Shown piece after piece: positions 53,047-61,629 of a DNA stretch of 64,000 nt (the first letter of the stretch is position 1; each line of letters begins with the position of its first letter). The position numbers were made by a program, and so were the translations under genes. The stretch is taken from positions 372,001 to 436,000 of the forward strand of contig NZ_JAAFZH010000005.1 of NCBI RefSeq assembly GCF_010435915.1, given 5' to 3'. Under the pieces are notes generated by a model. The model had not been told where the DNA came from and did not search any database. It saw nothing but the letters and a program-made list of their open reading frames with translations. Source of the stretch: Spirosoma terrae. Its GTDB lineage: Bacteria; Bacteroidota; Bacteroidia; Cytophagales; Spirosomataceae.

Positions 53047-53498
53047 AAAAGAAAAATTAGTAGATAGCCTTGCTCTCTTTTGAGACATGTCCATTACTGG
53101 ACGTAGCAAGTATCATCCTGGTGTTGTTGGCAACAATCTTTCTACGTAGTGCCAATCTGTAGTAATAACAACAGCCATTCTTAGAAAGCTTGAAAAAAGA
53201 GCTGGTCTTGGGATACACGTAACATTTGGGATGTAAATAGTGAGGTAATGGCCCGCTCGGTGGCAAGTTCTTCGTAGTCTATTCCATTTTGCTCCTATGC
53301 TGGCTATCTGGCTTACACACAGGAAGAAAGCAGAAGAGGGGAGCCCGTGACGGTCAGTTAGGGAGAAGAAGGCCTGCAAAATAGGCTTTCCCAACAATTA
53401 CTATCGACAATTGATTATCGTCATATTATCTTTTACTTTACATTGAAGATTGACAATTGCACGGATTTATTCTCCGGGCTTTCTGTCTTCAACACCAC
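53047..53498. other. 452-bp divergent gap without gene
   Basis: Between the LytTR protein (minus) and response regulator 3 (plus). I note TTG (53411-53413) followed 20 nt later by TACTTTA (53434-53440), a weak Bacteroidota promoter candidate for the plus-strand regulator. No ORF is supported. Confidence 0.5.
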
Positions 53499-53930
53499 AT
53501 GAGCAAATTATTCCGGATTCTTATTGTCGATGATGATGACGATGATCAGTTCCTGATCAAGAATGCTTTTGAAGCCGAAAGTGAACGTTTTCAATTTCAG
53601 GTTGCTATGGACGGCAATGAAGCACTGGAGCAGATCAAATCACTGGATACGCTACCCGATCTGATTTTGCTGGATCTGAATATGCCCGTTATGAGTGGTT
53701 TCGAATTCCTGAACCACATTAAATCGTCTCAACGGTACCGCCATATTCCTGTTATTGTGTTATCGACTTCGAGCGACAACGAAGATGTAAATCGATCATA
53801 CAAGTTTGGCGCCAATACGTTTGTCGTCAAGCCTTCTGATAGCCGTGGCCTTCTCGAACTGGCTAATTTGGTACGTCTATATTGGTTTTCACTTGCCCGT
53901 ATTCCAACTGTACGTATTCCTGAAAAATAA
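53499..53930 (+). CDS. Single-domain response regulator 3
   Basis: 143 residues from the Met at 53499, with the receiver start FRILIVDDDDDDQFLIKNAF. Asp59 in LILLDLNMPVMSGFEF is the phospho-acceptor; VLSTSSDNED and FVVKPSD give the Thr/Ser and Lys. Very close to Rcp1-type regulators (FEFLNHIKSSQRYRHIPVIV). The tail is LVRLYWFSLARIPTVRI. A run of six Asp residues at positions 11-16 is longer than usual. Confidence 0.92.
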   Translation: MSKLFRILIVDDDDDDQFLIKNAFEAESERFQFQVAMDGNEALEQIKSLDTLPDLILLDLNMPVMSGFEFLNHIKSSQRYRHIPVIVLSTSSDNEDVNRSYKFGANTFVVKPSDSRGLLELANLVRLYWFSLARIPTVRIPEK

Positions 53931-53957
53931 AGTAATAAACTGGATTGAATTGTAATA

Positions 53958-54434
53958 ATGAATGCTGCCTCTAACGAATCTGCTGAATTTTCCATCCTTT
54001 TAGTTGATGATGATCCTCAGATTAACGATATGCTGAATCAGGTCACTAAAAGCGAGTTCCCTCAATGTACATTCATTCATAAAACCACTTTTGAGGAAGC
54101 AACAATTTACCTGGACCAGTTAGTAGGGTGGGCCCCTCGTTTAGTGTTGCTCGATATTGATCTGAAAACAGAAAAATCAGGATTGGATGTACTTGCCTGG
54201 ATTCGGAATCAGGAACAATATACACTGTTGCCAATAGTGATCCTCTCGGTTATGCACGATGAGCATGTTGTACGGCAGGCCTATGCGGGTGGGGCTAATA
54301 TCTTTACGAATAAACCATTTTCGTATACCGACTGGAAAGAATACGTAAAATACTTGCGGACATACTGGTTTTCGACGGCGAGTACGCCAAAACTCTGGTT
54401 CGATAAACCCGGCGGAATGCCAACCGAAGAGTAA
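53958..54434 (+). CDS. Single-domain response regulator 4
   Basis: 158 residues; starts 27 bp after regulator 3, so the two likely form an operon. FSILLVDDDPQINDML, Asp66 in LVLLDIDLKTEKSGLDVL, LSVMHDEHVV and IFTNKPFSYTDW. The C-terminus reads LRTYWFSTASTPKLWFDK. The usual Lys-Pro pair is present as NKPF. Specific kinase unknown. Confidence 0.9.
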   Translation: MNAASNESAEFSILLVDDDPQINDMLNQVTKSEFPQCTFIHKTTFEEATIYLDQLVGWAPRLVLLDIDLKTEKSGLDVLAWIRNQEQYTLLPIVILSVMHDEHVVRQAYAGGANIFTNKPFSYTDWKEYVKYLRTYWFSTASTPKLWFDKPGGMPTEE

Positions 54435-54462
54435 GCCCGTAAAGCGATGCTGCCAGGGCAGC

Positions 54463-54954
54463 CTATTGTTTTTCAAACCTGATCTGAGCACCTGAGCAGG
54501 GGGCATTGCCCGGTGGAACAAAGTTATAATCGACGGTCCGATTGGGATAAATATAAAGCGTATTGTAACCACAATCGGCTGTTGTGCTTAGCTGAACAAA
54601 ATAGCTGGAGACTTCGCTTCCACCCGTATTGCCCACTATGTTCACATCTGTATAGGAAAGATCGCGTCCCGGCGAATACTTTCCATTAGCGGTGGCCTGA
54701 ATAGTAACCTGTATGCTGGTGGAAGTCAGGCGTTTTATGGTCATAGTTACCGTCTGGCTATTGATGGGATAGGGCGTTGATGAACCATTTTCCGTAAACC
54801 GTCGGGCCTGATACGTTCCGGCGATCGCATCGGAAGGAACACGACCCGTCTGAGCAACGGGTGCTTCGCGCATGGTACAGGCTGATAAACCTGCTGATAA
54901 AGCAAGCGTCGCCCATAAGCTGAGGGGTCGGTTATTTTTAGTGAGAAGATGCAT
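54463..54954 (-). CDS. Small lipoprotein, 163 residues
   Basis: MHLLTKNNRPLSLWATLALS followed by AGLSAC gives a lipobox with Cys26. The mature protein is beta-rich with SDAIAGTYQARRFTENGS and a repeated Thr/Ser pattern, similar in general character to lipocalin-like Bacteroidota lipoproteins. Two later cysteines (TADCGY and NAPCSG) could form a disulfide. No family named. Confidence 0.77.
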   Translation of the reverse strand: MHLLTKNNRPLSLWATLALSAGLSACTMREAPVAQTGRVPSDAIAGTYQARRFTENGSSTPYPINSQTVTMTIKRLTSTSIQVTIQATANGKYSPGRDLSYTDVNIVGNTGGSEVSSYFVQLSTTADCGYNTLYIYPNRTVDYNFVPPGNAPCSGAQIRFEKQ

Positions 54955-55062
54955 ACATGTTGTGTTTCTCTATAAACTTCCTCAGCATCAAAAGCTCCCT
55001 GTCTACTGACGATGAATCCAGTGAATGGGCTGTAGAATTTTGCAGAGCCGAACATCTTAAAT

Positions 55063-55102
55063 CAAAACAGGCGTAAACGCATGTGCGTTTACGCCTGTTT
55101 TG
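55063..55102 (-). terminator. Strong hairpin terminator of the SDR gene
   Basis: Perfect 19-bp arms 55063-55081 and 55084-55102 (CAAAACAGGCG/CGCCTGTTTTG at the ends) with a 2-nt formal loop lie 17 bp past the stop of the SDR gene at 55120. In minus orientation the stem ends in a run of A/T. Confidence 0.85.
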
Positions 55103-55119
55103 TTATGAACCGAGCAGGA

Positions 55120-55866
55120 CTAGCTTTTCAAACTCATGCCACCATCCATAACAAGTTCAGCGCCCGTGATGAAGCTCGAAACCGGGCTACTAAAGTAAGT
55201 CACCATTTTGGCGACATCACCGGCATTGCCCATTTGTCGGAGTGGAATGCGGTTAATCATCCAGTCTTTCAATTGCTCAAGCTGGTCTGCGCTATAACCC
55301 GCTTTAGTCATAATCTCCGTTTGAATCGGGCCGGGACTTACACTATTCACTCGTATCTTTCGAGGAGCCAGCTCTACCGCTGCTATTTTCATTACTGAGT
55401 TGAGAGCAGCCTTGCTGGATGAGTAGATAGAACTGTTCGCTCCATGCATACTGGCCGTATTTGACGACAAAAACACGACTGAGCCACCGTCGTTTAACAG
55501 TGGGATGAAGTTGCTGAGTGTAAAATAAGCGCCTTTGAAATTGACATTCATGACGTTGTCGAAGTCGTTTTCTGTTGCCTGTTCAATGGCTCCCCCGCCT
55601 AGTATGCCAGCATTGATGAAGAGAATATCGATTGCCCGGTACTGCTTTTTAACAGTTTCTGACAATTGTTGAATAGCCGAAACTTGGCCTTGGTCAGCCA
55701 CGAAGCCAATGATGCCAAGCTCGGCAGCAGCTTTGTCAACAGCCTCTTTCCGTCTGCCAGTTATAACTACGGTAGCGCCCTGTTTTTTTAGTTCTTTCGC
55801 TGTAGCGTAGCCAATACCACTATTGCCGCCTGTGACCACAGCTATTTTCCCCTGCAAGGTATCCAT
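55120..55866 (-). CDS. Classical SDR oxidoreductase controlled by HxlR
   Basis: 248 residues: TGGNSGIGYATAKEL, NAGILGGG, Ser in FLSSNTASMHG, YSSSKAALNS with catalytic Tyr and Lys, and the C-terminal GAELVMDGGMSL. Typical of NADP-dependent SDRs induced with HxlR-type regulators. It is divergent from an HxlR gene over a 79-bp spacer with paired GTATAC sites, so it is probably repressed by that regulator and induced by electrophiles such as quinones. Substrate unknown. Confidence 0.9.
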   Translation of the reverse strand: MDTLQGKIAVVTGGNSGIGYATAKELKKQGATVVITGRRKEAVDKAAAELGIIGFVADQGQVSAIQQLSETVKKQYRAIDILFINAGILGGGAIEQATENDFDNVMNVNFKGAYFTLSNFIPLLNDGGSVVFLSSNTASMHGANSSIYSSSKAALNSVMKIAAVELAPRKIRVNSVSPGPIQTEIMTKAGYSADQLEQLKDWMINRIPLRQMGNAGDVAKMVTYFSSPVSSFITGAELVMDGGMSLKS

Positions 55867-55888
55867 ATGAAAAATGATTTGATCGCTG

Positions 55889-55941
55889 CAAACCTAGTAT
55901 TGAAATGGTATACCTTTGTAATCAGTATAACAGAGTATACC
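55889..55941. promoter_or_regulatory. Divergent promoter-operator region of SDR and HxlR genes
   Basis: GTATAC occurs at 55908-55913 and 55935-55940, 27 bp apart, each extended to GGTATACC and GAGTATACC. TACCTTTG at 55911-55918 fits the -7 element TAnnTTTG for the plus-strand gene, and TAGGTTTG at 55896-55889 fits it for the minus-strand gene. A dimeric regulator bound to these sites would block both promoters. Inferred from motif positions. Confidence 0.55.
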
Positions 55942-55945
55942 AACT

Positions 55946-56332
55946 ATGCAAGACGAGAAGCGACAGGAAATGGCCAAGGGGGTACTTTCTAATCCGCGCA
56001 ATCAGCGTCAGGAAGTGCAGGCGCTACAGGATACGATTTATGTGATCGGCGGGAAATGGAGATTGCCGATCATCAATTCAATATGCAATGGGAACAAACG
56101 ATTTCGTGATATCGAACGTAGTATTCCGGGCATTACTACGCGAATGCTATCGCGTGAACTTAAGGATATGGAAGCTAATCAACTGATCCGTAGAACTGTG
56201 ATTCCGACTATTCCAGTCGCCGTCGAATATACTGCTACGGAATACTGCCAATCGTTTGGAGATATTATCCTGGAGATGATCAAATGGGGCAAGCAGCATA
56301 AGGAGCGTATCATACACACCACAGATCAGTAA
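55946..56332 (+). CDS. HxlR family transcriptional regulator
   Basis: 128 residues with the HxlR winged helix: IYVIGGKWRLPIINSICNG, RFRDIERSIPGITTRMLSREL (recognition helix), DMEANQLIRRTV and VEYTATEYCQSF. Two cysteines (SICNG and EYCQS) may sense thiol-reactive compounds as in YodB/HypR. It is divergent from an SDR gene that it most likely controls. Confidence 0.92.
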   Translation: MQDEKRQEMAKGVLSNPRNQRQEVQALQDTIYVIGGKWRLPIINSICNGNKRFRDIERSIPGITTRMLSRELKDMEANQLIRRTVIPTIPVAVEYTATEYCQSFGDIILEMIKWGKQHKERIIHTTDQ

Positions 56333-56360
56333 TAATGCATTGGCAGACTATTTCGTCGTT

Positions 56361-56394
56361 AGTGAGGTTTTCGCCAAGTACTGAAAACCTCACT
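56361..56394. terminator. Bidirectional hairpin after hxlR
   Basis: Perfect 12-bp arms AGTGAGGTTTTC (56361-56372) and GAAAACCTCACT (56383-56394) with a 10-nt loop lie between the convergent hxlR and the gene ending at 56405. Confidence 0.8.
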
Positions 56395-56404
56395 GGACAT
56401 GTAA

Positions 56405-56785
56405 TTATGGACGTTGCCGACGACGTTCTTTCATGGCGTCGCGCATCTCTTCTTTGATGTCCTGATACTGCTTAAACTGGTCTTTGCTCAGGACTTTTTC
56501 CAGTTCATCGTCTTTACGTTTCATCATCGACCTGGCTTCCCGAGCCGTTTTCAGATTGCGTCCACCCGCTTCGAGCAGCGATTGCGCTTGTTTCGCATAG
56601 TTTAAATTAATAGCGGCAACGGAAGACTCCTGATCAGGAGATAATTGAAGTGTTTCTTTCATTCGTGCCGTTTGGCGACTGGCCCGTTCTTCGGGTGTTC
56701 CGATTTGTCGCTGCTGAGCAACTGACGTAAGAGAAACGAGGATCATAGCAACCGAGAATGCATGTTTTACGAATTTTAGTGTCAT
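56405..56785 (-). CDS. Spy/CpxP-like secreted helical protein
   Basis: 126 residues with a signal peptide (MTLKFVKHAFSVAMILVSLTSVAQ). The mature protein is charged and helical with LQLSPDQESSVAAINLNYAK and LSKDQFKQYQDIKEEM; LxxxQ-type pairs correspond to the LTxxQ motifs of the Spy/CpxP superfamily. Such proteins act as periplasmic chaperones or sensors of envelope stress. The family match is by pattern, not certain. Confidence 0.78.
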   Translation of the reverse strand: MTLKFVKHAFSVAMILVSLTSVAQQRQIGTPEERASRQTARMKETLQLSPDQESSVAAINLNYAKQAQSLLEAGGRNLKTAREARSMMKRKDDELEKVLSKDQFKQYQDIKEEMRDAMKERRRQRP

Positions 56786-56897
56786 GATGGATTTTTTGGT
56801 TTACTTGTTTACATAGAACAGTACTAAAGTGAATGCCAGTTTAGACGACGTATTGTCTTCGTAGGGGAGATTATAGACGTAACGCCTTCAGAAAAAA

Positions 56898-57128
56898 CTA
56901 GTAGACGATTACTCGTCGGGGGCGGGTTACCACTGCTATCCGAGTAGCTGGAACGACTACAACTGGTGCAGGTACCAGCGCCGGGCGCGCGATGACAACG
57001 GGCCGGGGTGGCACAATAACTCGTACTGGCCGACGAACAACTAGTACACCAGGTTGCGCCTGTACGGCAACGCTGCCAATGAAACATACAGCCAGAAAAC
57101 AACTGGCCAGTAGCTTTGCTACTTTCAT
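56898..57128 (-). CDS. Secreted Pro/Val/Arg low-complexity protein
   Basis: 76 residues. A signal peptide (MKVAKLLASCFLAVCFIGSVAVQAQ) is followed by only about 50 residues made of Val, Pro, Arg, Ala and Ile with repeats such as VVRRPVRVIVPPRP and PAPVVVVPATR. No fold expected. Similar short secreted proteins with PVVV/RP repeats occur in Bacteroidota and are of unknown role; an envelope-linked spacer is possible. Confidence 0.6.
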   Translation of the reverse strand: MKVAKLLASCFLAVCFIGSVAVQAQPGVLVVRRPVRVIVPPRPVVIARPALVPAPVVVVPATRIAVVTRPRRVIVY

Positions 57129-57404
57129 AGGATTTGCTGTTAAAATGGACGAAATAAGACGTAGTGTGCCAGTTACGGATTGGGATGAGCCCGTGTCTGA
57201 ACTGGACGAGTCAAAACTACTACGTCTCCCAGGCGAATGCCCGAAAACAGCAGTGAATGAGAAAGATTAGCGGGTAAAACCGCCCAATGACGTAGTGAGC
57301 CCAGGAATGGGGTGAAAATAAATTACCAGTGCTTCCGCTAATTGGTAAGGTATGTATAGGTGGATATGCCCTTAAGCCAATGGATGTGGATCAAGTCAAA
57401 CGGA

Positions 57405-57641
57405 TTATTTAAGTTCCTCCAACCGTTTAACAACCGTTTCATACTCACAAACTCGGGCTACTTGCCGAAGAAGTATCCGTTTAAAATACCGGTCTGATTG
57501 CTGATTGAGCGCAGCAACGGTTGCTGAAACTGTAGCCTCTTGAGATCTATGGTACGTTTGCAGGATACGCCCATACGCTTTGTTATCTGCTTCTAATCGT
57601 TTTTTATAACGTAGTAACTGGTGCTGATTTAATCGATGCAT
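57405..57641 (-). CDS. Small helical hypothetical protein, 78 residues
   Basis: Basic, helical, without signal peptide: begins MHRLNQHQLLRYKKRLEADN and ends with CEYETVVKRLEELK. The heptad pattern suggests a coiled coil. No family is recognised. It stands alone between gaps of 276 and 385 bp. Confidence 0.55.
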   Translation of the reverse strand: MHRLNQHQLLRYKKRLEADNKAYGRILQTYHRSQEATVSATVAALNQQSDRYFKRILLRQVARVCEYETVVKRLEELK

Positions 57642-58026
57642 GGTAGATAATACACGTAGAGTATGGTTTAGTGCCCAAAATGAATAGCGAACATGGCCCT
57701 AGATTAATGTAAGTCGCTGCTGCATAAGTTTTAAATTAACGATTGAGATGGTCAAATCATTCCCAATCACCTGCTAAACTGGCAATTTGTAAAAACACTA
57801 TATTTTATGACCCAAAATACAAAACGTCTGGCTAATTGCCGATTCTGAAATCGCTCAGATGCTGAAGTAGATAGCAGGAAAATACATTTTTTTTCTTGTG
57901 ATCATGTTGGGAGCGAATGTGCTCAGAAGATTAGTAAGCAAATTGTTAATACGTGTATAGGTAGGCTAAAATTGCAACTATATAAGTAGTTGACGGTATA
58001 TTCTTGCTTCTTACGTCAAAGGCACG
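57642..58026. other. 385-bp divergent gap without gene
   Basis: AT-rich region between two divergent genes. A short frame (near 57807, MTQNTKRLAN) ends after 13 codons. No hairpin or supported ORF. Confidence 0.5.
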
Positions 58027-58647
58027 ATGAACACACTACGCTATTGCGCTTTCCTCCTTCTGGTCGGTGCCGGATGCGCCAGACAGCCAATGGGCTCTCA
58101 CAATGGTCCATTCAATGTGACGGGTAGACTCAACGATTCCACCTGGTACGGTACAGGCGAACTATTACGTATCAAGGAACCTTCACAACAGCTCCAGGAT
58201 GTCCGTCAGTTGAATTTGCTGGTCTATACGGATATTGATTATCCCGGTATGGGCGTTGGGCCAAACCCCAATACAGAAACGGGCTGCCTTGATGGAGAAT
58301 GCACCCGAACCCAGATCTTGATGATTTATACTATTCCATTGAAAAAAGGCCGTACTAGCCTTACCAGGCTAGCTAAACGTAGCATGATACAAAACCAGCA
58401 AACGAACCTTTCGTACGTAGGTAATTCCGGCGGATTAGTGAAACGCTATATCGACAAAGGCGTGAAGCCGAGTTGGGTCAGAGTATCGAAAATTGATGAA
58501 GCGACTGGTATAATAACTGGCCGCTTCGTGCTTACACTTAATGAGGATTTGACGGTTTATAACCGGAGTAAGAATGGCATGCCAGAAATGGTCCGCTTCA
58601 CCGATGGCCGATTCCGTATTAAAATCAAAGATGTACTCTTGAAATAA
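58027..58647 (+). CDS. Lipoprotein of DUF6252-like type
   Basis: 206 residues. MNTLRYCAFLLLVGAGC gives a lipobox VGAGC with Cys17. The body begins FNVTGRLNDSTWYGTGELLR and ends with GIITGRFVLTLNED and FTDGRFRIKIKD, a beta pattern like the DUF6252 Bacteroidota lipoproteins. Two internal cysteines (TGCLDGEC) lie close together. Function unknown. Confidence 0.72.
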   Translation: MNTLRYCAFLLLVGAGCARQPMGSHNGPFNVTGRLNDSTWYGTGELLRIKEPSQQLQDVRQLNLLVYTDIDYPGMGVGPNPNTETGCLDGECTRTQILMIYTIPLKKGRTSLTRLAKRSMIQNQQTNLSYVGNSGGLVKRYIDKGVKPSWVRVSKIDEATGIITGRFVLTLNEDLTVYNRSKNGMPEMVRFTDGRFRIKIKDVLLK

Positions 58648-58678
58648 AGTATGAACGCTAGGTAGTCAAAGCCACTCG

Positions 58679-59800
58679 TCAACGGCTGGCTGCGTCATTG
58701 AACGCCTGGATTCTTTGTCTGACATTATCCCGTATATTCATCCAGAACAGGTTATAATCCAGCACATGCAGGTTTTTTAGCTTTTTGGGAAGGTCCTCAG
58801 CAGCATTTGGAAAACTAACCCATAGAATGGCCGACTGAGGTTCTACCTGAGCGCTCAGGGAATGAAGAATCAGCTCGTTAAAGCCTTTCAAGGCGCCTGT
58901 ATGTAAACGGCTGGGAGCTGGCTCCGACGACGGTGTCCAGGTTAACGGATTTACACAGAGCGAATTACCGTGTTCGTTTTCAATATCACGGGGTAGTTCA
59001 TTCTTCTGATAGGTTCTCCAGCCGATAATGCAGTGAGTGGCAATAGGCGTGTTTCCCAGCGGAATCGTTCGAAAGCTATTTTTCTCGATCTGATAGCCGA
59101 CTACGTAAGCGCAAACCAGCTGTTTTTGCAACGGTTTACCATCGACGAGTTCCTGCAATAATCGTATAGCGTGCAAACTACCCTGACTATGCGAAGCGAT
59201 GATAAAGGGCCGGCCGTGGTTTTCGTGATCCAGATAATGCTGGAATGCTTTTTTTACATCACCATAAGCTAGATCGAAAGCGGCCTGAGCATGGGTAGAC
59301 TGGCGAACCAGAAATGCCTTTAAACTGGCCTGCCGATATCGGGGGGCAAAAACCCGGCAACTACCATTAAAAACCGAAGCCTGATACAGAATCGGTCGAC
59401 GGTCCGTTAGCCGAATAAGGGTCGTGTCGCTCAGGTCGGCATTCCAGGCTGTGTTTTTTAGATCGCTCAGCAGGTTTTTTCGGCGCTCGTCCGGTTCTGT
59501 TACGTCGGCTTCCGAATGAATACCCGTTCCGAACGTAGTGGGATGAATAAAGAAAACATCGGCCAGGCTGTCGCGCTGTTCCTTGTTGATAAACGCAGGG
59601 ATGCTGTCGGCAGGATCATGTTTGTGAGGATGTGCCGCCCAAAAATAAAGATCGTTATAGTCTGGTGATGGGCCAGTAGTAGAAGCCGCATTCTTATCGA
59701 GGTTGCGTTCCAGCATTTGCTGGACCAAACGTCGTTGCTGTCCAAAAGAAGGGCTGATAAACAGACAGGCGATTAAGACGCAGATGCTATATTTTTTCAT
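58679..59800 (-). CDS. DUF3089 alpha/beta-hydrolase-like secreted protein
   Basis: 373 residues with a signal peptide (MKKYSICVLIACLFISPSFG). Family marks: YNDLYFWAAHPHKHDPADS, VFFIHPTTFGTG, NGSCRVFAPRYRQASLKAFL and the nucleophile elbow FIIASHSQGSLHAIRLL with Ser in HSQGS. The C-terminal Asp/His positions are less clear, with HVLDYNLFW at the end typical of DUF3089. Likely an esterase or lipase of the periplasm; substrate unknown. It lies 6 bp downstream of the LytTR regulator on the minus strand, so it is probably in that operon. Confidence 0.87.
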   Translation of the reverse strand: MKKYSICVLIACLFISPSFGQQRRLVQQMLERNLDKNAASTTGPSPDYNDLYFWAAHPHKHDPADSIPAFINKEQRDSLADVFFIHPTTFGTGIHSEADVTEPDERRKNLLSDLKNTAWNADLSDTTLIRLTDRRPILYQASVFNGSCRVFAPRYRQASLKAFLVRQSTHAQAAFDLAYGDVKKAFQHYLDHENHGRPFIIASHSQGSLHAIRLLQELVDGKPLQKQLVCAYVVGYQIEKNSFRTIPLGNTPIATHCIIGWRTYQKNELPRDIENEHGNSLCVNPLTWTPSSEPAPSRLHTGALKGFNELILHSLSAQVEPQSAILWVSFPNAAEDLPKKLKNLHVLDYNLFWMNIRDNVRQRIQAFNDAASR

Positions 59801-59806
59801 AGGTAT

Positions 59807-60601
59807 TTATTCCTCCATCCACCTTTTAAACAACGAGACCCGATCTTTGCTGATTAGAATAGGTTGATTTGCAGTTGGTTGTATTTTTAATTGTAATCGA
59901 CCGTTGAAATAAAGTTCGGCCTCCAGTATGCTGTTACGGGCCACAATGAACTGCCGGTTGGCCCGAAAGAACTGGTGCGGGTCAAGTTGATTGTCCAGGT
60001 CTTCCAGTTTTAAGTCGATGGGATAGCTGATAGGCAGACCCGTGCTACGTCGGTCACTTGTCCGATCGAATAACGTAGCAGAAACAACGCCCCCTTCAAT
60101 GGAGAAATAGGCTACATCGTCAACTTTAAGCGGCAGTAGTCGATCGCGAAACTGAATCAGAAAACTGGTTCGGTAGGACTGTTTTAAAAAAGCACGACCA
60201 TTCAGTAACGATTGCATCTGACGGATCAGATCGTCCGTGGCTGGGCGAGCCAGCGAGCGATATTTGTGCAAACTACGTTCGAGAGACGCCCGATCGATAG
60301 GTTTCAGCAGGTAGTCGATACTGTTGAGCTTAAATGCGCGAATGGCGTATTCGTCGTAAGCGGTTGTAAAGACGATTGGGCAGGGAACTGAAACGCTTTC
60401 CAGTAGCGAGAAAGACAAGCCATCGGCAAGCTGAATGTCCGAAAAAATCAGATCGGGCGTGGGTAGCTGTGGCCATTTAGCCTGGCCGTCTTCTACGCTG
60501 TCGATTACGTCCAGAATCGTTAACGATGGTTCAATTTCCTGAAGTAAAGCGGCTACGTGGTTAGCTGCCGTAACTTCGTCTTCAATAAGTAGAACACGCA
60601 T
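59807..60601 (-). CDS. LytR/AlgR family response regulator
   Basis: 264 residues: receiver at the N-terminus (RVLLIEDEVTAANHVAALL; phospho-acceptor Asp55 in LIFSDIQLADG; YLLKPIDR), then LytTR domain (FRDRLLPLKVDDVAYFSIEG, DPHQFFRANRQFIVARNSI, LISKDRVSLFKRWMEE). Its start codon overlaps the stop codon of the LytS-type kinase gene by one base (TGATG), a classical pairing. It should regulate nearby or envelope genes, for example the downstream DUF3089 gene. Confidence 0.95.
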   Translation of the reverse strand: MRVLLIEDEVTAANHVAALLQEIEPSLTILDVIDSVEDGQAKWPQLPTPDLIFSDIQLADGLSFSLLESVSVPCPIVFTTAYDEYAIRAFKLNSIDYLLKPIDRASLERSLHKYRSLARPATDDLIRQMQSLLNGRAFLKQSYRTSFLIQFRDRLLPLKVDDVAYFSIEGGVVSATLFDRTSDRRSTGLPISYPIDLKLEDLDNQLDPHQFFRANRQFIVARNSILEAELYFNGRLQLKIQPTANQPILISKDRVSLFKRWMEE

Positions 60602-61629
60602 CAGCTTAGTGGGATAATTGGTAAATGAACGCTAAAATCTGTCTCAGAACGGACAAGTTGAATTGATTGGCCAGCTAGTAATCGAAATCGACTGTCCAGA
60701 TTGGCCAGTCCGCTACCCATACCGTCGGCCGATTCTGCCTTGGGTTGATATACATTTCGGACAATAATATGTTCGTTGGCTGTATCGGTTAGTAGATAGA
60801 TGGTTAACGGCCGGCTGGAAGAGACAATATTGTGTTTGACGGCGTTTTCGATCAATAACTGCAGCGACATCGGCGGAATTTGCCAGGGAGCCTGCGCAGG
60901 CAGTTGATTCTCAATGCGGAGGTTGGTGCCAAAGCGGATCATCAATAAAAACGAATAGGCTGAGGTGAATTCTATTTCTTCCGAAAAAGACACGAGTGAT
61001 TGTTGCTGTACCTGTAACGAGTAACGTAGTACCTGCGACAGTTTAGCCAGATATTCCTGGCTTCTGGGACCACCTTCCCGAATTAGTGAACTGAGCGCAT
61101 TCAACGAATTGAAGAGAAAATGAGGGTTCAACTGAGCACGTAACGTATCAATTTGGGCCTGTAAGCTCTGTTGCTTTAATAGCTCATTTTCGGCCTGAAT
61201 TGTCCGGTTTTGCTGCAATACGGTCAGGAAATTAGCAATCAGAAGGGCAGTTACCCAGACAAAGAAGGTTCGAAAGTAAGTGGTAATGATAACCAGAATA
61301 GGGCGGTCGGGATATACGAGAAGGATAAGCCCTATAAAAGCCGCCGTAAGAATAAGGAAGGCTAAAAAGTTAAGCGCATACCAGCCGAAAAGGCTCAACC
61401 GTGGCCGGTATTGCTTTGTTGTAAGAACGTGCCGATTGAGTTCGATAACACAGAATGTAAAAGCAACGTGAAAAACCATCCGACTTAGCGACAGGCTGGC
61501 ATCGGGCATACCCGGTACCGCAATCCAGCGTGATTGATACGTTAACCGCAGCAACGGCAAATTCACTAAAACCGATACGATCAATGAGGCAATGCCCGCA
61601 ATTTGGCGCCACGAAAAACGAATGTTCAT
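60601..61629 (-). CDS. LytS-type sensor histidine kinase
   Basis: 342 residues. Four hydrophobic helices in residues 10-135, then the His_kinase domain with phospho-acceptor His170 in RAQLNPHFLFNSLNALSSL and an ATPase domain with MSLQLLIENAVKHNI, and GMGSGLANLDSRFRL. Cognate to the overlapping LytTR regulator. The membrane part has no recognised sensory fold; the stimulus is unknown. Confidence 0.95.
   Translation of the reverse strand: MNIRFSWRQIAGIASLIVSVLVNLPLLRLTYQSRWIAVPGMPDASLSLSRMVFHVAFTFCVIELNRHVLTTKQYRPRLSLFGWYALNFLAFLILTAAFIGLILLVYPDRPILVIITTYFRTFFVWVTALLIANFLTVLQQNRTIQAENELLKQQSLQAQIDTLRAQLNPHFLFNSLNALSSLIREGGPRSQEYLAKLSQVLRYSLQVQQQSLVSFSEEIEFTSAYSFLLMIRFGTNLRIENQLPAQAPWQIPPMSLQLLIENAVKHNIVSSSRPLTIYLLTDTANEHIIVRNVYQPKAESADGMGSGLANLDSRFRLLAGQSIQLVRSETDFSVHLPIIPLS

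Noticed and set aside
53057..53397. Minus-strand ORFs upstream of the LytTR protein
   Set aside because: No domain or signal peptide; they lie in a divergent promoter gap.
57145..57270. A 41-codon plus-strand ORF (MDEIRRSVPVTDWDEPV...)
   Set aside because: Plausible start but no family, no hairpin after it, and divergent from a low-complexity gene; not enough support to call.
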